Source of the DNA: Eonycteris spelaea
Lineage: Eukaryota > Chordata > Mammalia > Chiroptera > Pteropodidae
Direction of reading: 5' to 3'
Length of the DNA: 64,000 bases
NCBI GenBank assembly: GCA_003508835.1
Contig: PUFA01000313.1
Span: 310,001-374,000 of the forward strand
Below the pieces are notes generated by a model. It saw only the letters and a list, made by a program, of their open reading frames with translations, was not told where the DNA came from and made no database searches. The position numbers and the translations under genes are program-made. Shown piece after piece: positions 1 through 11,862 of the stretch. Numbering within the stretch: position 1 is the first letter of the stretch; each line of letters starts with the position of its first letter.

Positions 1-17
1 TTTTTTTTTTTTTTTTT
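1..17. repeat. Poly(T) run at window edge
   Basis: Seventeen consecutive T at the left edge. It could be the tail of a minus-strand retroposon whose body lies outside the window, or simple low complexity. The next bases match no SINE I recognise. Confidence 0.6.
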
Positions 18-1035
18 GTAATTTACATAGCAGTAAGACTGCTAGTTTGGTATGTCTCTGAAAAGCAGTAAGAAGCTAATCTCTTCTGGTACTCTTACAG
101 AGTCACCCTCAGTTAAAATTGTCTCAAGAAATCTAATGCATGATTTTAGGATAAAGATCGGAATAGATGGTTTTCTGTAAGTTTCTTTGTGTTATAGTTT
201 CACGCATGAAGTCTAGCTTTGCTTGGGGCATTTTTAATCCACCAACAGTCATGATAGGGGTTCATGGTGACTCAGTTCCTGGCCATAGTCAAGGGGGTTT
301 AAGGGATGGCAAAGTTTGGCATCTATGGAAGCAAAAATTGCTGCTTTAAAACAGACTCTAGGAACTTAGTCACTGGAGAAATCTCAAGATTTTCTCCACC
401 AAGGATTTTCTTTGGGGACTTTTTCACAAAGGAATTATACCCTGTACTACATTTCACCTTATAGGTTGATACCCCAAGATTTATCTGGGCTTATTAAAAA
501 CATATACAAGAGAGTCAGACATACAATGAATGCTCAGTAGATGTTACCCGTTAGCTGTCTGATTCTACAATGACAATATAACACTTTCCTACTATGATTT
601 CTTCCCAAAGCATTAAATACCTTGTTTTCAAAATAATAGGGGATCCTAAGGTATAAACTGAAGTTGAGAATGTTAACTTCATTCTCATGGCCTAAATGCC
701 CCTTTCATATTCTGCAGCCCAACACCCTCCTTTACAGAAGTGAAAATGGAGGCCAAGGATGGAGAGAGACTGGATCTAGATCACTCTGGGAGTTAGTTGT
801 ACTGAGCCATGAGGCATCTGTAATTGTGGTCATATTTCTCAATACTACCAAGGAAGTGGTAGAATTAAAATCCAGACTTCATCTGGAAGTAGAAAAATAC
901 ATTTTGGCAAAGGATAATGAATAGTCTTAAATGGTGACTGATGGTTCTGGGAGCAGAAGCAATGCCAACAGGTCTTGAGATGAGCTCCCTCCACCAGCTG
1001 TTAGGATTCTAGAGTCAAGGATGGGGAAGCAAATG
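18..1035. other. Unassigned non-coding DNA
   Basis: No repeat family or exon recognised. The longest open frames are 60 and 86 codons and show no family resemblance or splice context. Confidence 0.5.
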
Positions 1036-1081
1036 CAAAACAAACAAACAAACAAACAAACAAAACAAAACAAAACAAAAA
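1036..1081. repeat. (CAAA)n/(CAAAA)n simple repeat
   Basis: A run of CAAA units that changes to CAAAA units. It may be an eroded A-rich tail, but I see no retroposon body on its left. Confidence 0.9.
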
Positions 1082-1584
1082 CGAGGTAAGCTTCCAACAT
1101 GGACTTTCTCCATGGTCTATGACGTGGTTGTACAGCCTTTGGGAATCTTTCAGAAAAATTTTGTTGGTTGTGTTAATGAAAAATGTGAGACTTTTTTTTA
1201 AGGTGATAGAAATCCAATAAAACCTCCCACCTCAAGATGGGCTAACTATTAATTTTTTCCCCTTTTTACTAAATAAAATATACTGAAACAGTAGAATATT
1301 TCCCCTTCTGGCCTGTGATTATTTCAGAAAATGTATTATTGGACAATATTGAGAATTGTGATTAGAGACTGTAGACTGAATTAATGGTGACTGGTAGGCA
1401 GCTGTATCATCAGTTTCTTCCCTTGAAATTAAAGTCTTTCTGAAAGAGATTTACTCAGGGATAACCCAGTAATCTGAAGGATGATCACCTCACTTCCTAA
1501 GGCATAAAAATATAGATGAGATGATATGTCATCTTTCCACTCTACTCCATATTTAATGTCCTCCTATTATCTCTTTTTCCTACA
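1082..1584. other. Unassigned AT-rich DNA
   Basis: Nothing recognisable apart from short T runs. Confidence 0.5.
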
Positions 1585-1865
1585 GGCTGGAGTTCAAAAT
1601 CCTATAAGCATGATTTTTCAAGATCCTTATCAATCTGACTGTAGCCTGCCTTCTCATCACCTCTCTTCACTTTGTCCCCAAGCCTCTATAATACCCAGCA
1701 GTCGTACAAAAATTATTTTCCTTTCCTCTAACAAATAGGCTTTTTTCTTCTTCTATCATACCGTGTTTCATGTAGTTTCCTCTAACTGAAATACTGTTCC
1801 TTTTATCCTCTCATATTCCTTTTTCAAGGACTACTTGAACTGTTTTCTCCTACGTGAAGATTAAC
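1585..1865 (+). repeat. L2 LINE fragment (left part)
   Basis: Diverged match to the distal L2 region, including the 'cctttttcaagga' stretch where the consensus reads cttcaaggcccagctcaa. The match stops at a MIR and resumes near 2475, so this appears to be one L2 split by later insertions. Confidence 0.55.
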
Positions 1866-1867
1866 CT

Positions 1868-2080
1868 GATATTAATAGTAGCTGCGATTTTTTTGTACCT
1901 ACTCTATTCCAGGTATTTGCTAAGTGTTTTTTCTCATTTAAATCTCATCACTATCTCCATTGTACTGATGAGAGACTTGAGGCTCAGCAAAGTTTCTTTT
2001 CCAATGTCACATAGCTTGTAAGTGGGGGAAATCAGAAGTCAAACCAAGTTCTGTCTCATTCTAAAGCTCATGGTTTCAAA
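1868..2080 (-). repeat. MIR SINE, antisense
   Basis: Shows the reverse-complement MIR order: 'ccaggtatttgctaagtg', then 'ctcatttaaatctcatcac', a 'gatgagagacttgaggctc' core, and 'gtcacatagcttgtaagtgg'. It sits between the two halves of an L2. Confidence 0.8.
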
Positions 2081-2294
2081 CACTATTGAATAGTCAAACA
2101 TAAGGTAAACAAGTTTAAAAGTATGTTCATCTTTGTAAATGTCAAAATAGTACATTGAACATTTTGATTAATTAAGAAGTCTATATGTTCCAAATGAATA
2201 TTAAAAGCTATTTCTAAATTGAAAGATAGTTCCTGAGAGCCACAGAAGTATGTGTGACACATAGAGAGAATAGGGAAAAAATTACGCATTAATC

Positions 2295-2470
2295 ATAGAA
2301 TTTTAGAGTCAGAAGGAGCACTAAAGACTTTCCAGCATAGCCTTTTCAACTTATAGATGATGAAACTGAGGTCTAGACACTTAAAGTGTCTTGTTAACAT
2401 TTCAAAACAACAAATACTCTTACTTAGTCAGGACTAAAACCATACCTTCTAGTTTTAAAGCCTACTACAT
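2295..2470 (-). repeat. MIR3 SINE, antisense
   Basis: Begins 'agaattttagagtcagaagg' and continues 'gatgatgaaactgaggtct', matching reverse-complement MIR3. Diverged; also lies inside the split L2. Confidence 0.65.
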
Positions 2471-2474
2471 AGAC

Positions 2475-2705
2475 ATGTGGATTACTGTGCCCTCTCTCAG
2501 TGGAGTGAATGATTTTCTCCTCTTTGTGGACAGTCTTTTAGTCATTCCATTTTTATGAATTTCTTTGTTTGGGTTGTTTACATTTCTGCCTCCCCTGCTG
2601 ATCTGTGAGTTCCTCAAAAGCAAAGATGCATCATATTCATCGTGTAGCCCTAGGACCTGAAACTGCCTGGCACTGACTAGGTGCTCAGTAAGCATTTGAT
2701 ATTCT
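2475..2705 (+). repeat. L2 LINE 3' end (right part)
   Basis: Matches the L2 3' UTR: 'gtgagttcctcaaaagca', 'cctaggacctgaaactgcc', 'taggtgctcagtaagcattt'. Probably continues the fragment ending near 1865. Confidence 0.7.
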
Positions 2706-3112
2706 GAGGGTTACAGATGATGCCGTATAGAATAACTCTGCCCAAAGGAACGTATTATCTATTCAGGGAGACTAAACATTTTTGTATGGAAAAAAAATTT
2801 AAAAATAGAAATCTGTGCTCTGTCATTAAGTGGATGCAAAGCTCTACAGAGTATGTCAGTCTGTTTGTATGTATTTGTGCTCATTCTCCTGTCTTGGGAT
2901 CAAACAGGCTAGAAGTTCATTTAAGTGACCAGAAGTTCAAGGGATGGGCAGGTGAGTAGGGCCAATTATTAAAGCCAAGTAAGCATATGAATGGCTACAG
3001 CTCACGTGAGTGCTTGGGGCTCTGTCATGAGGAAGGAGACCATCACCACTGAGGTCCTGACAAGTAATCTATGGTTACTTTATAGGAACCTGTACAAGCT
3101 GGCCTGCGCTGA
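2706..3112. other. Unassigned DNA
   Basis: No recognised repeat. One 80-codon open frame begins at 2717 with no recognisable domain; I treat it as chance. Confidence 0.5.
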
Positions 3113-3114
3113 AT

Positions 3115-3350
3115 TAAGAGTGTGGTAAATAGGCAGGGAGATTCTGAAATCAGCTTACCTCAGTTTAAATCCTAGCTCTGACTCTTACCAGTTTTATGAC
3201 CTTGTAATTTTCACTGTGTTGTCCTTCAGTTTTTTACCAGTAAAGTGGGATTAATACTAAAACCTAGTTCATAGACTTGTGGAGGAGGTTAAATAGGTTA
3301 AGTAGATGTAAAACATATAAAACAGTGTCTGGCACAGGGTACCTACTGAG
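3115..3350 (+). repeat. MIR SINE
   Basis: Sense-orientation MIR: 'tcctagctctgactcttacc', 'gttttatgaccttgt', 'taaagtgggattaatac', 'acagtgtctggcacagggta'. Nearly full length. Confidence 0.8.
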
Positions 3351-3574
3351 CTCACATTTGGTTTTGGTCACTGAGCTTGATACTATTCTACAGCTACTCT
3401 CATGAGCAGTTGCATATATTAGAGGTATATAATGAAGTCAGGTTTGCTGAGGGTCAGTAATACTGCCTTACTCTTTTTAAAAAAACTCTTAGTTTTCCTT
3501 AAATTAGTATTGACTAAAACACGAGCAGGCGACACCCACCACAGTGAAATCCCAACATGAATAACCGACGAGAT

Positions 3575-3730
3575 GTCAATAAACTTTAGAGCTAGAAAGG
3601 GCTTAAGAGCTCATTTAATAAAATCTCATCTTCTTTATTGTTGAGGAAAGCAAGGTCCAGAAAAATCAAGTGGTTTGCCCACAGTCACACAGGAAATTAA
3701 TGGTGAAATCAGGACTAGATATAGTCTATC
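3575..3730 (-). repeat. MIR3 SINE, antisense
   Basis: 'agagctagaaagggcttaag' followed by 'ttgaggaaagcaaggtcca' and 'gcccacagtcacacagga' follow the reverse-complement MIR3 order. Confidence 0.7.
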
Positions 3731-4339
3731 ATTTATTCAAAGATAAAGTATATGCAAAATAAATTCATATCTACACAGTGACAATATCTTAGATATATTT
3801 ACAGTAAGTAGTCAGGGCAGAGATATCTGGTCATGAGAATGAAGCAAGGACATGTCATTTTGCTGGAACTACTCTTTTTAGGAGAAGTTTTCAAATTTCA
3901 TGGCAATTAAGCAACTTTCTTGGTTGGTGATTTGAAATGAAACTTGTGTCTCAGTAGGAGAAGAATCTAAATCAAACAATGTAATTCTTGTGAGTTGTGC
4001 TAATATGCTGATTGTGTTATTGTTGCTACAGTGGGTCTCAGGTTTATTTATGCAAACTACGTTGGGGCGAGTGATATACTTAAATATAGTAATCTAAAAA
4101 AAGACATTTTAGAAAATTCTAGATAGGAGAGTAAGAATGTGCATGTTGTTTGAAAGGTTATTTGCTTGTAAAACAGTCAAGTGCTGCTGAAAGGAAGAGC
4201 TGGGATTTGATATTACTTACCCCTGAAGATACTATTCAGAAAGTTATCATGATAATGCTAAATTCAATATTAAGATAATATTGCAGCTTCTGTTGCCATG
4301 GAGATCATGAAACTCAAACAGAGGCTAAAGTAGATGGCT
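3731..4339. other. Unassigned AT-rich DNA
   Basis: Nothing recognisable on either strand. Confidence 0.5.
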
Positions 4340-4520
4340 CTGTTGCTATCAATATGAGAAATGCACACTTACATATATATCATTTCATGATGTAAATTGG
4401 ATTTCATAATTATAAATGATATATGCTTATGGTTTAAAATTTAGTAAACTCCTGCAAATTGTAAAGAAAATAAAATCTATCTAGAACCTCACCACCCAAA
4501 GGCAACCAACCGTTGTGATA
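4340..4520 (+). repeat. Ancient L1 3' UTR fragment
   Basis: 'gcttatggtttaaaattta' followed by 'cctcaccacccaaaggcaa' and 'cgttgtgatattttggttta' resembles the 3' UTR of old mammalian L1s. Strongly diverged. Confidence 0.5.
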
Positions 4521-4524
4521 TTTT

Positions 4525-4742
4525 GGTTTACTTTTCAACAAATATTCTTTAGCACCTCCCATGTATCAGGCAGGTACTGTTTTAGCCACTGGGAGTTCAG
4601 CGATGAAAAAGAGCAAAGATCCCTGCTTCATAGAGCTTACATTCTGAGTGATAGGAGACAGACAAAAAAAGATAGATATTTAAGACAAATTCAGATGATT
4701 ACACATCCTATGAATTAAATGAAAGAGGACAACAGGATAAAG
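4525..4742 (-). repeat. L2 LINE 3' end, antisense (part 1)
   Basis: Opens with 'caacaaatattctttagca', then 'catgtatcaggcaggtactg', 'tagagcttacattctgag' and 'gagacagacaaa', the reverse-complement L2 3' end. Interrupted by MER5A at 4743. Confidence 0.8.
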
Positions 4743-4866
4743 CAGTGGTTCTTAAAGTGGAGGGTGCATCAGAATCACTTTAAGGGTTTGTTAAAACACA
4801 GAATTGCTGGGGCCCAGCCTCAGTCTCTCTCTCTATGTGATCTGTGGACACATTTTGAGCATCACC
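4743..4866 (+). mobile_element. MER5A-type hAT-Charlie transposon
   Basis: Starts 'cagtggttcttaaagtgg', continues 'tgcatcagaatcact' and 'ttgttaaaacacagaattgc', and ends near 'cattttgagcatcac'. At about 124 bp it is shorter than the usual MER5A, implying an internal deletion. It has no coding capacity and splits an L2. Confidence 0.85.
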
Positions 4867-5130
4867 AGGATAGGAAAAAGTGGTGGTGGTAGGGTGGCTA
4901 CTTTAGAAAGGATACTGAAGAGATATGCTGAGATGTGAAAAGGTGAGAAAGAGGCCAGACAAATAACAAAGGAAGAAGAGGCTTCGATACAGGGATGGAA
5001 TGTAAAAAGTTGTGAAGACATGAATGGGCTTGTTTGTTCTTGAGGACAAGAAGGAAGGAAGAGCAGTATGACTGAAGCATAGCACATGAATGAATGATGG
5101 AATGAATAAGTAGTTTGGTATATTTCAGAG
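4867..5130 (-). repeat. L2 LINE, antisense (part 2)
   Basis: Resumes with 'gggtggctactttagaaagg' and 'gaggccagacaaataaca', the L2 sequence expected next after the part ending at 4742. Open frames here on the minus strand are L2 sense-strand noise. Confidence 0.55.
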
Positions 5131-5479
5131 TCATCTATTCTGTTCTCTTTAATCACCTTTTGGATTTTTGTTCAAATACAACAGTGTTCTGTCTCTTTGG
5201 GTAAGTCCCTAGTTGTTTTTACAAATACGTGAGTAAGAAATGTGTGAGGCCTATAGCAACTAGTATTCATTTTAATAGTTTTTCAATTGATTTTCTAATT
5301 ATAATAACAAAATCCATAAGATAATTTCTTATCTTCTTTTCTAATAGTTATACTTATTTTAACCATTTCATGTGTTAATGTCTTAATTATATGTTCAAAT
5401 CAACACTCCTTGTTCCCGATTTAGTTTTTCACCATTAAATACAATGTTCAAATCCAATGAGAAAGTATTCTATATCTTT

Positions 5480-5620
5480 TTCTCTAATAACCATGCAAAA
5501 TGAACATATAAAAAATGTTAAACCTCATGAATAAATAAAGGAATGCAAATTAAAACTAACAAATACAGTTTTTCACCTATCACTTAGCAAAGATAAAAAA
5601 GATTGATATACCAAATTGTG
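5480..5620 (+). repeat. L1 ORF2 fragment
   Basis: 'ggaatgcaaattaaaacta' is the diverged counterpart of the L1 ORF2 motif agaaatgcaaatcaaaacca. Short and old. Confidence 0.55.
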
Positions 5621-5659
5621 GCATAGTTACGGAAGAACACATACTCATATTCTGCTATA

Positions 5660-6000
5660 TTTTAAATATTCTGAAAATTTAATTTTGGTTTTCTCGTTAT
5701 CTCAATATTTAATCATTCCGGAGTTTTGTTTTGGTTTTTCCCCCTCCAAACATGTAGATAGGTTCTCTTTTAAATGTCCTATTTTTATTTTTACCACATT
5801 ATGGTCTAAGAATTTTGCTTGTCCATTTTTCCATTTTTCAAATTCACTGATATTTTTTTGGTGAGGCCCAGAAAGTGATTTCCTATCTAATTATATCAGA
5901 GATGCTTTTATCAAAAACTTATTTATATTCTATAAAATAGGTCAACAGTTTATGCACTGTTTTTGCTCATACATATTATTTGTACTATTTAGATATTCTG
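5660..6000 (-). repeat. Antisense L1 fragment
   Basis: 'taccacattatggtctaag' and 'ggtgaggcccagaaagtg' resemble the complement of the L1 ORF2 stretch with the 'gtggtcagagaa...' and 'gtggcctaacatg' motifs. Confidence 0.45.
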
Positions 6001-6004
6001 TATT

Positions 6005-6148
6005 AGAGGTAAGCAGATTATGGCCCAACAGGTAAATCTGGGTAGCTACCTGTGTTGTAAGTAAAGTTTGATGGGAACTCGGCCACGCCCATTCATTTAT
6101 GCATTATCTTATGACTACCTTTCAGGCTACAACGGCAGAATTGCATAA
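6005..6148 (+). mobile_element. hAT-Charlie non-autonomous element fragment
   Basis: 'agattatggcccaacagg', 'taaagtttgatgggaactc', 'ggccacgcccattcatttat' and 'gctacaacggcagaatt' match the common mammalian hAT MER whose consensus contains cacgcccattcgtttacg. Truncated. Same family at 34,042 and 41,855. Confidence 0.8.
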
Positions 6149-6944
6149 TGCCTGCAAAATCTAACATATTTACTACAACCTTTTATAGAAAAAATATTCT
6201 CCACTTTTATTCTGTCTCTATTTTAGTTCCCTTTGGTCTGATTATTTTTCAGGTTAGAGGTGTTTTTTTTTTTAAAGCTCTAGTAATTAATTATATTTAT
6301 ATTAATTATATTTTTGTCAATATCGTCTCATTTTTAAACAGATGCTGGTTTTACATATTTGCCACATAAAAACCATGGCTAGTCTATAAAATGACCCTCT
6401 TCGCCACTTTTAATAATTTTTTTTGTCCTGGAAATTCTTTTGTTACTCCTACATGTGGTTTATGTTGGCTTGGTAAATCTTTGCCAGGCTTCTTCTTCTT
6501 ATTGAGTGGCTCAGAGAGCAGCTGCTAAGAACAAGGAAAGCAAGATTTCATGCTTATGGTCTTTAGTTCAGGCTACCAACTCTGATAGTGGATATGAGGT
6601 ACAGATAGGTGGCAGCTTTTCTCCCTCCCTGTATGGTCACGTTTCAGTGGGGTAGGCATGAGTTGGCTTCTAATTATATTATTGCAGTGGAGATCATCTG
6701 TTCTAAGGGTAATTTTTTTTGGAGATTAACAATTATTTATCGATATCCTTAGTTTACAGAGCCAATTCAGCTTTGCAGCTTTTCATGTGTTATTTTTAAT
6801 CTAGTATTTTCGGTGGTAGGATGAATAAAGAAGGCAAATTAAGTACAGTAGATGGTTACATCACAACTCACAACCCCATGTGAATTTTGAGAAACACTTA
6901 AATGTTAATAATTTTGATTAAATTATTTCAGCGCTTACGCTGGC
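6149..6944. other. Unassigned DNA
   Basis: AT-rich, with an 11-T run near 6263. No recognised repeat or gene. Confidence 0.45.
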
Positions 6945-7120
6945 ATAACACTTGTATAGCACCTAATGTGACATTTCATGCATTCTTTACGTATGTGCTA
7001 AGCTTCTACTCTGTACTAGATACCGTACTGAGTGCTCGGGATAACACCATGAACAAGATTGGATCACTACTTAGAGGAGCTGAGAGTCTAATATGAGAGA
7101 CAGACAAGAAATTGACAATT
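6945..7120 (-). repeat. L2 LINE 3' end, antisense
   Basis: 'ctctgtactagataccgta', 'tgagtgctcgggataacac' and 'gagagacagacaagaaattg' follow the reverse-complement L2 3' UTR. Confidence 0.7.
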
Positions 7121-7224
7121 TTAACAGTATGATTTTGGGGTAAGAACATGGTTACAGTGTTCATTTATTTAATCTGGACTTTTTAAGGAATTATATTTTT
7201 TATTAAAATATTAAATATACAAAT

Positions 7225-7545
7225 TACTATCTATAGAAAAGATAGCCATTTCAACAAATGATACTGTAATAGTTGGACATCTACATGGAAAAAATTGAAT
7301 CTAGACACTGACATTAACCTTTTCACAAAAATTAATCCGAAATGGATCACAAACTTAAATGTAAAATAAAAATTTGTGAAACTTCTAGATGGAAACATAG
7401 GAGAAAAATCTAGGTAGGCTTTGGTTTGGTGATGACTTTTGAGATATGATACCAAAGGCATCATCCATGAAATAAAAATTGATAAGTTGGACTTCATTAA
7501 AATTAAAAACCAAAAAATGTCTCCATTCTTGGTTTAGATTTTTAT
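7225..7545 (+). repeat. L1 ORF2 fragment, copy A
   Basis: 'ggatcacaaacttaaatgt' and 'gttggacttcattaaaatt' match the distal L1 ORF2. The same interval is repeated, more diverged, near 7890-8055. Confidence 0.7.
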
Positions 7546-7854
7546 ACTTTAGATAAAAAATTAACATTTCAAATCATGGCATCATGTCGTCTTCATCCAG
7601 CCAGCAATTTAATTTCTTCCAGGCCATCATTTTTGTCTGCTCTTCAGTGTTTGTACAATTATTTTAAAAAATTAAGTTTATACTTATTTTGTTAAAAATT
7701 GGAAATGAAAAAAAGGAAGTCATGACAAGTAAAGGAAGCCTAGATCTCATCCTTGAATAGAATTGATAAAAGAAAATTATCAGGCCTGCTAAATGCTGTG
7801 ATTCTTAAGTTTTGGATAGGTGCTCATTGTGCTAATTTGAAATAAAAGCAAATT
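7546..7854. other. Spacer between two L1 fragments
   Basis: About 310 bp of AT-rich DNA separating two L1 pieces that cover the same ORF2 interval. No family recognised. Confidence 0.4.
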
Positions 7855-9242
7855 TATAACAAAAAATATACATAAAAATTAATACAGAATAAGTCATAGA
7901 CTTAAATGTAAAATGTAAAACCATATGACTTCTAGCATAAAACATGGGAGAAAATCTAAGTGACCTTGGATTGGATGATGAGTTTTTAGATACAACAAAA
8001 GTATGATTCATGAAAGAAAAATTAAATAAATTGAATTTTATTAAAATAAAAGACCTTCTGTGAGAAAAATATTGCTAAGAGAATCAAAAACTATATCACA
8101 GACTGGGAGAAAACATTTGTAAAACACATCTGATAATGGACTTGTACTGAAATTTTATAAATATTAAAAGCTCTACAATAAGAAAACAAACAACTCAATT
8201 TTATAAAGGACAAAGAACTGAACAGACATCCCTGTAAAGAAGATATACAGATGGCAAATAAGCATATGAAAATATGCTCAATGTCATTTGTCATTAGAGA
8301 AATGCAAATGAAAACAATGAGATCTTACTGCACACCTATTAGAATAGCTAAACTTCAAAAAAAAACTGACAATATCAATGGCTGTAGAGTCTATGGAGCA
8401 ATCAGAACTCTCATTTATTGCTCGTGGGAATGCAAAATGGAATAGCCACTTTGGAAGACAGTATGGCAGGTTCTTAAAAACGAAATATAGTTTTACCATA
8501 CAATTTGGCAGTTGCACTCCTAGGTATTTACCCAAATGAGCTGAAAAAGGGTGTCCACACAAAACATGATCATAGATGTTTATAGCAGCTTTATTCATAA
8601 TTGCCAAGAATTGGAAGCAATGAAGATGCCCTTTGATAGGTAAATGGATAAACAAACAGTAGTGCATCTACATAATGCAATATTATTCGCTGATTAAAAG
8701 CAATGAGCTATCAAACTAGGCAAGGGTATGGAGGAAACTTAAATGCATATTACCAAGTGAAAGGAGCCAATCTAAAAAGGATACACATACTATACGATTC
8801 CAACTACATGACATTCTGGGCAAAGCAAAACAATAGAGAGGGTATAAAGGTCAGTGATTGACAGAAGTTGGAGCATAGTGGGGGAAGGGATGAATAGGTG
8901 GAGCCCAGGGGATTTTTACGGCAGTGACACTATTCTATGTGATACCCTAATGGTGAATACCTGACATCGTGCCTTTGGCAAAACCCTTAGAACTATACAA
9001 CGCAAAGAGTGAACCCTAATGAAAACTATGGGATTAAGGTAATAATAATACATCGATATTGGATCATCTCTATTTGTTATGGAACATGTAACAAATGTAC
9101 TGTAACAATGCAAGGTGCTAATAATAGGGAACATTGTGGGGGACAGAGTAGGTGGAGAGCAAGAAGATGGGAGAACTGTACTTTCTGTTCAATTTTGATA
9201 TAAACCTAAAACTACTCTATAAAGTCTTTTAATAAAAAAAAA
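7855..9242 (+). repeat. 5'-truncated L1 with ORF2 end, 3' UTR and A-tail
   Basis: Covers the end of ORF2 ('gagaaatgcaaatgaaaac', 'gtgggaatgcaaaatgg', 'gcactcctaggtatttaccc') and an old-type 3' UTR ending 'aaacctaaaactactctata', then an A-run at 9233-9242. The reading frame is broken many times. Longer open frames here, such as 8284-8667 on the minus strand, are by-products of L1 sequence. Confidence 0.9.
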
Positions 9243-9389
9243 TGCTCTCTGTTAATATGTCAATCAATGATCTGTCAATCTACAGCTTTCACTTAAAAAA
9301 AGAACAAAATATGATGGCCATATATTATAGAGAAGATATTGCCTTATGTGCATTAATTATTTCTGTTAAGCTTAACTTTCATACCTGAT

Positions 9390-9475
9390 TGACATTGTGT
9401 TACAGAGGTGGCTAAACTGGACTGGAAAGGGGGAAACCTGAGCTCAAGTTTTGGCTCTGCCATTTGAGTGATCTT
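9390..9475 (+). repeat. MIR/MIR3 fragment
   Basis: 'acctgagctcaagttttgg' followed by 'ctctgccatttgagtgat' matches the middle of MIR3. Short. Confidence 0.5.
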
Positions 9476-9559
9476 TTTCTTGTGTCAGGCCAAGATATTT
9501 AGATATAGAGGATAGGTCCCACTCTCAACATGTAAGTCAGTCCACAAAATAGGATACAT

Positions 9560-10045
9560 TCCTCAAACTATATGTAAGTTACTTTTTATTACAGAAATAA
9601 TATATGTCAATTCAACGAATTTCACAAAGACAGAAAATTCCAAAAATGAAAATAAAAATGATGTTTCTGTTTTTCTGTAGATAACCACTATACAATTTTC
9701 AGTTTAACCTTTCGTTTTTCGTTTATCCCTAAATATGTATATATATAATTAAAAGACAAAATTGGGATCATAATATACATACTCTTTTATATTATACATT
9801 TTTTATTTATTTTACGAACATTCTCAAATGTGATAAATATTTTTACAGTAACATTTTTAATGGACTGAAAATCATCCAGTCCATAGATACAGTTGGTTAC
9901 CCTTTTATTATGATATATCCAGATTGGGTCCAGTTTTTTGGCTATTTTAAACAATGCTGTGATAAATATTTTTGAGCTTGCATATTGTTTGGAATTTAAA
10001 ATTATATTTGTCAGATAATTCCTAGAAGGAGAAATATGGATAGAG
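9560..10045 (+). repeat. Ancient L1 3' UTR
   Basis: 'gtagataaccactatacaat', 'ttttaaacaatgctgtgat' and 'taattcctagaaggagaaa' are landmarks of old L1 3' UTRs. The plus strand is assigned from the order of these landmarks. Confidence 0.6.
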
Positions 10046-11450
10046 TAGCAAAATTTAATTAAAAGGGCAAATACTTTACTTTTTTATATATGGAACAACA
10101 TTATTGCTAGGAACACAGAGACTTTTCTTTGAAGACCCTTGGATATATTTTCTCCCAAAAAAACTTTTTTTATTTGGTGGTTGCAGAGAATATTGGATGT
10201 AATCACATCCCATCTTCACATTGCTACCAGGAATCTTAGACACTCCTGGTTTATGGATTTCAGAATATTTTGTGTGTTACCCTCACCCTAAGGTTGACTT
10301 CAGCTTACTTTCCTAAACAGTTAAGTTTGTCTCAACTTATTTTTACATGTATTTGATATTGCTATACTATGTGCATATTCTTAAATGTCCTTAATTCTCT
10401 TGGGAACATGGTGAGGAATAAATACATAAAAAAATGTATGAGAATTTTTTATAATTGTAAATCAGTGCAGATTTCGTCAGAAAGAATGAGGATCTAATAA
10501 TAGAATTTTCTTTACAGTACTCAGACTGTCTTTTATTTAGTCTAACTTTTGGTGGCTAATTATCAGTATTTTTCCAATTTGCCTTATCATCTTTATATGC
10601 TTCAAATTTTCAGGCAGGCTGAGTGATATTAATATCTTCTTCTATTATGATTTATGGGAATAAATGGCATGCAGTTGAGAATGTGCTCCAGAAGTGTAAA
10701 TAGCCAAGTATGTTCATTTCTCTTTCTTTTAGTTGACTGTAAGTAATAAAATATTGAAAAATGTACAAATTTAAGCAGAGAAAAATGTTAACTGTCCAAG
10801 TGTTAGTAGTTACTGATGAAATTGCACGTGTAATGTTGTCTGTCAAGAGAGTGATTCTATAAAGGGCAATTAGTCTCACCAAAAAACACTTAAACTGAAA
10901 TTTATTTGTTGTGAAATGAACCCGAAAGTATCACATGAATTGCATTTGACAATTAATTTTGATTGGAAGCTGCTGATCTGAAGAACAAGCAAATTATAGG
11001 TATACACTTAGCAGTACTGATCTGGTACTTTCTGGTAACAAAATTCCCTCTGGATGAGAACCATATTTATCAAATTTAACAAATGGATGGGACAAATGAA
11101 TTAACTTGAATACCTCATGTACCATCTGCATCAACTGCTAGACTCATCAGTAAATATGTTTCACATTTTGAAAGCATTACTTTTCACTGACTTTCTTCAT
11201 CAAAGGACTCAGGTTTAAGACTTCTGCCTTGTTTCTCTAACCCTGAGCATCAGATTCCTTGACAATAAAATAGGAATTTAACAGATCAATTTTGCTCATG
11301 TCTCCAAGTAGTATGAAGGCAAAAGTTTGAGAATGAGTTCAAGTCATAAATATGAGAAGGCAGCCTATCATTAGTCACTTGGAAAAACATAAATTTGTAA
11401 AACTGAATATGAAAACAACAAATAAGTGAATATCAGGCTTTCTCTGAGTC
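10046..11450. other. Unassigned AT-rich DNA (1.4 kb)
   Basis: No repeat, exon or RNA gene recognised. The one open frame on the minus strand (10,652-10,882) has no recognisable domain. Confidence 0.5.
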
Positions 11451-11454
11451 ATGA

Positions 11455-11645
11455 GAAGATAGTTTAATGGGTAAAGTGTATGGGTTCTAGGTTACTCCTC
11501 GACTCTGCTACTTTTTCTCTGAGACCTTGAGAAATTACCTAACCTTTCTGAGTCTTAAGTTTCTTAGCTTTAAAGAGTATAGGAACACTTACCTATAAAT
11601 AGAGTGTCAGAATTAAGTGACCTGGTGTCAGGCTTCTAGCTGTAT
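11455..11645 (+). repeat. MIR SINE
   Basis: 'actctgctactttttctctg', 'gagaccttgagaaattacct', 'aacctttctgagtcttaag' keep the MIR order. Diverged. Confidence 0.75.
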
Positions 11646-11740
11646 GCATAAAGCATAATTGAAAACTTTGAATGTGTGAGATAATGTGCAACATGAAATG
11701 TGTGTGGGTAGATGGGTGGGTATTCTCAGAAAGATCTACC

Positions 11741-11755
11741 TATCATTTATCTATC

Positions 11756-11810
<55 letters not shown>

Positions 11811-11862
11811 ATCTATCATCTATCTATCATCTACCTGCCTATCTATTATCTATCTGCTAGTT
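11741..11862. repeat. (TATC)n microsatellite
   Basis: A perfect tetranucleotide run at about 11,756-11,810 is followed by imperfect ATC/TATC units. Overlapping open frames in three frames (to 12,044) are artefacts of the repeat. Confidence 0.95.

Noticed and set aside
8284..8667. 127-codon minus-strand frame
   Set aside because: It is antisense to a decayed L1 ORF2; old L1 sequence gives such frames by composition.
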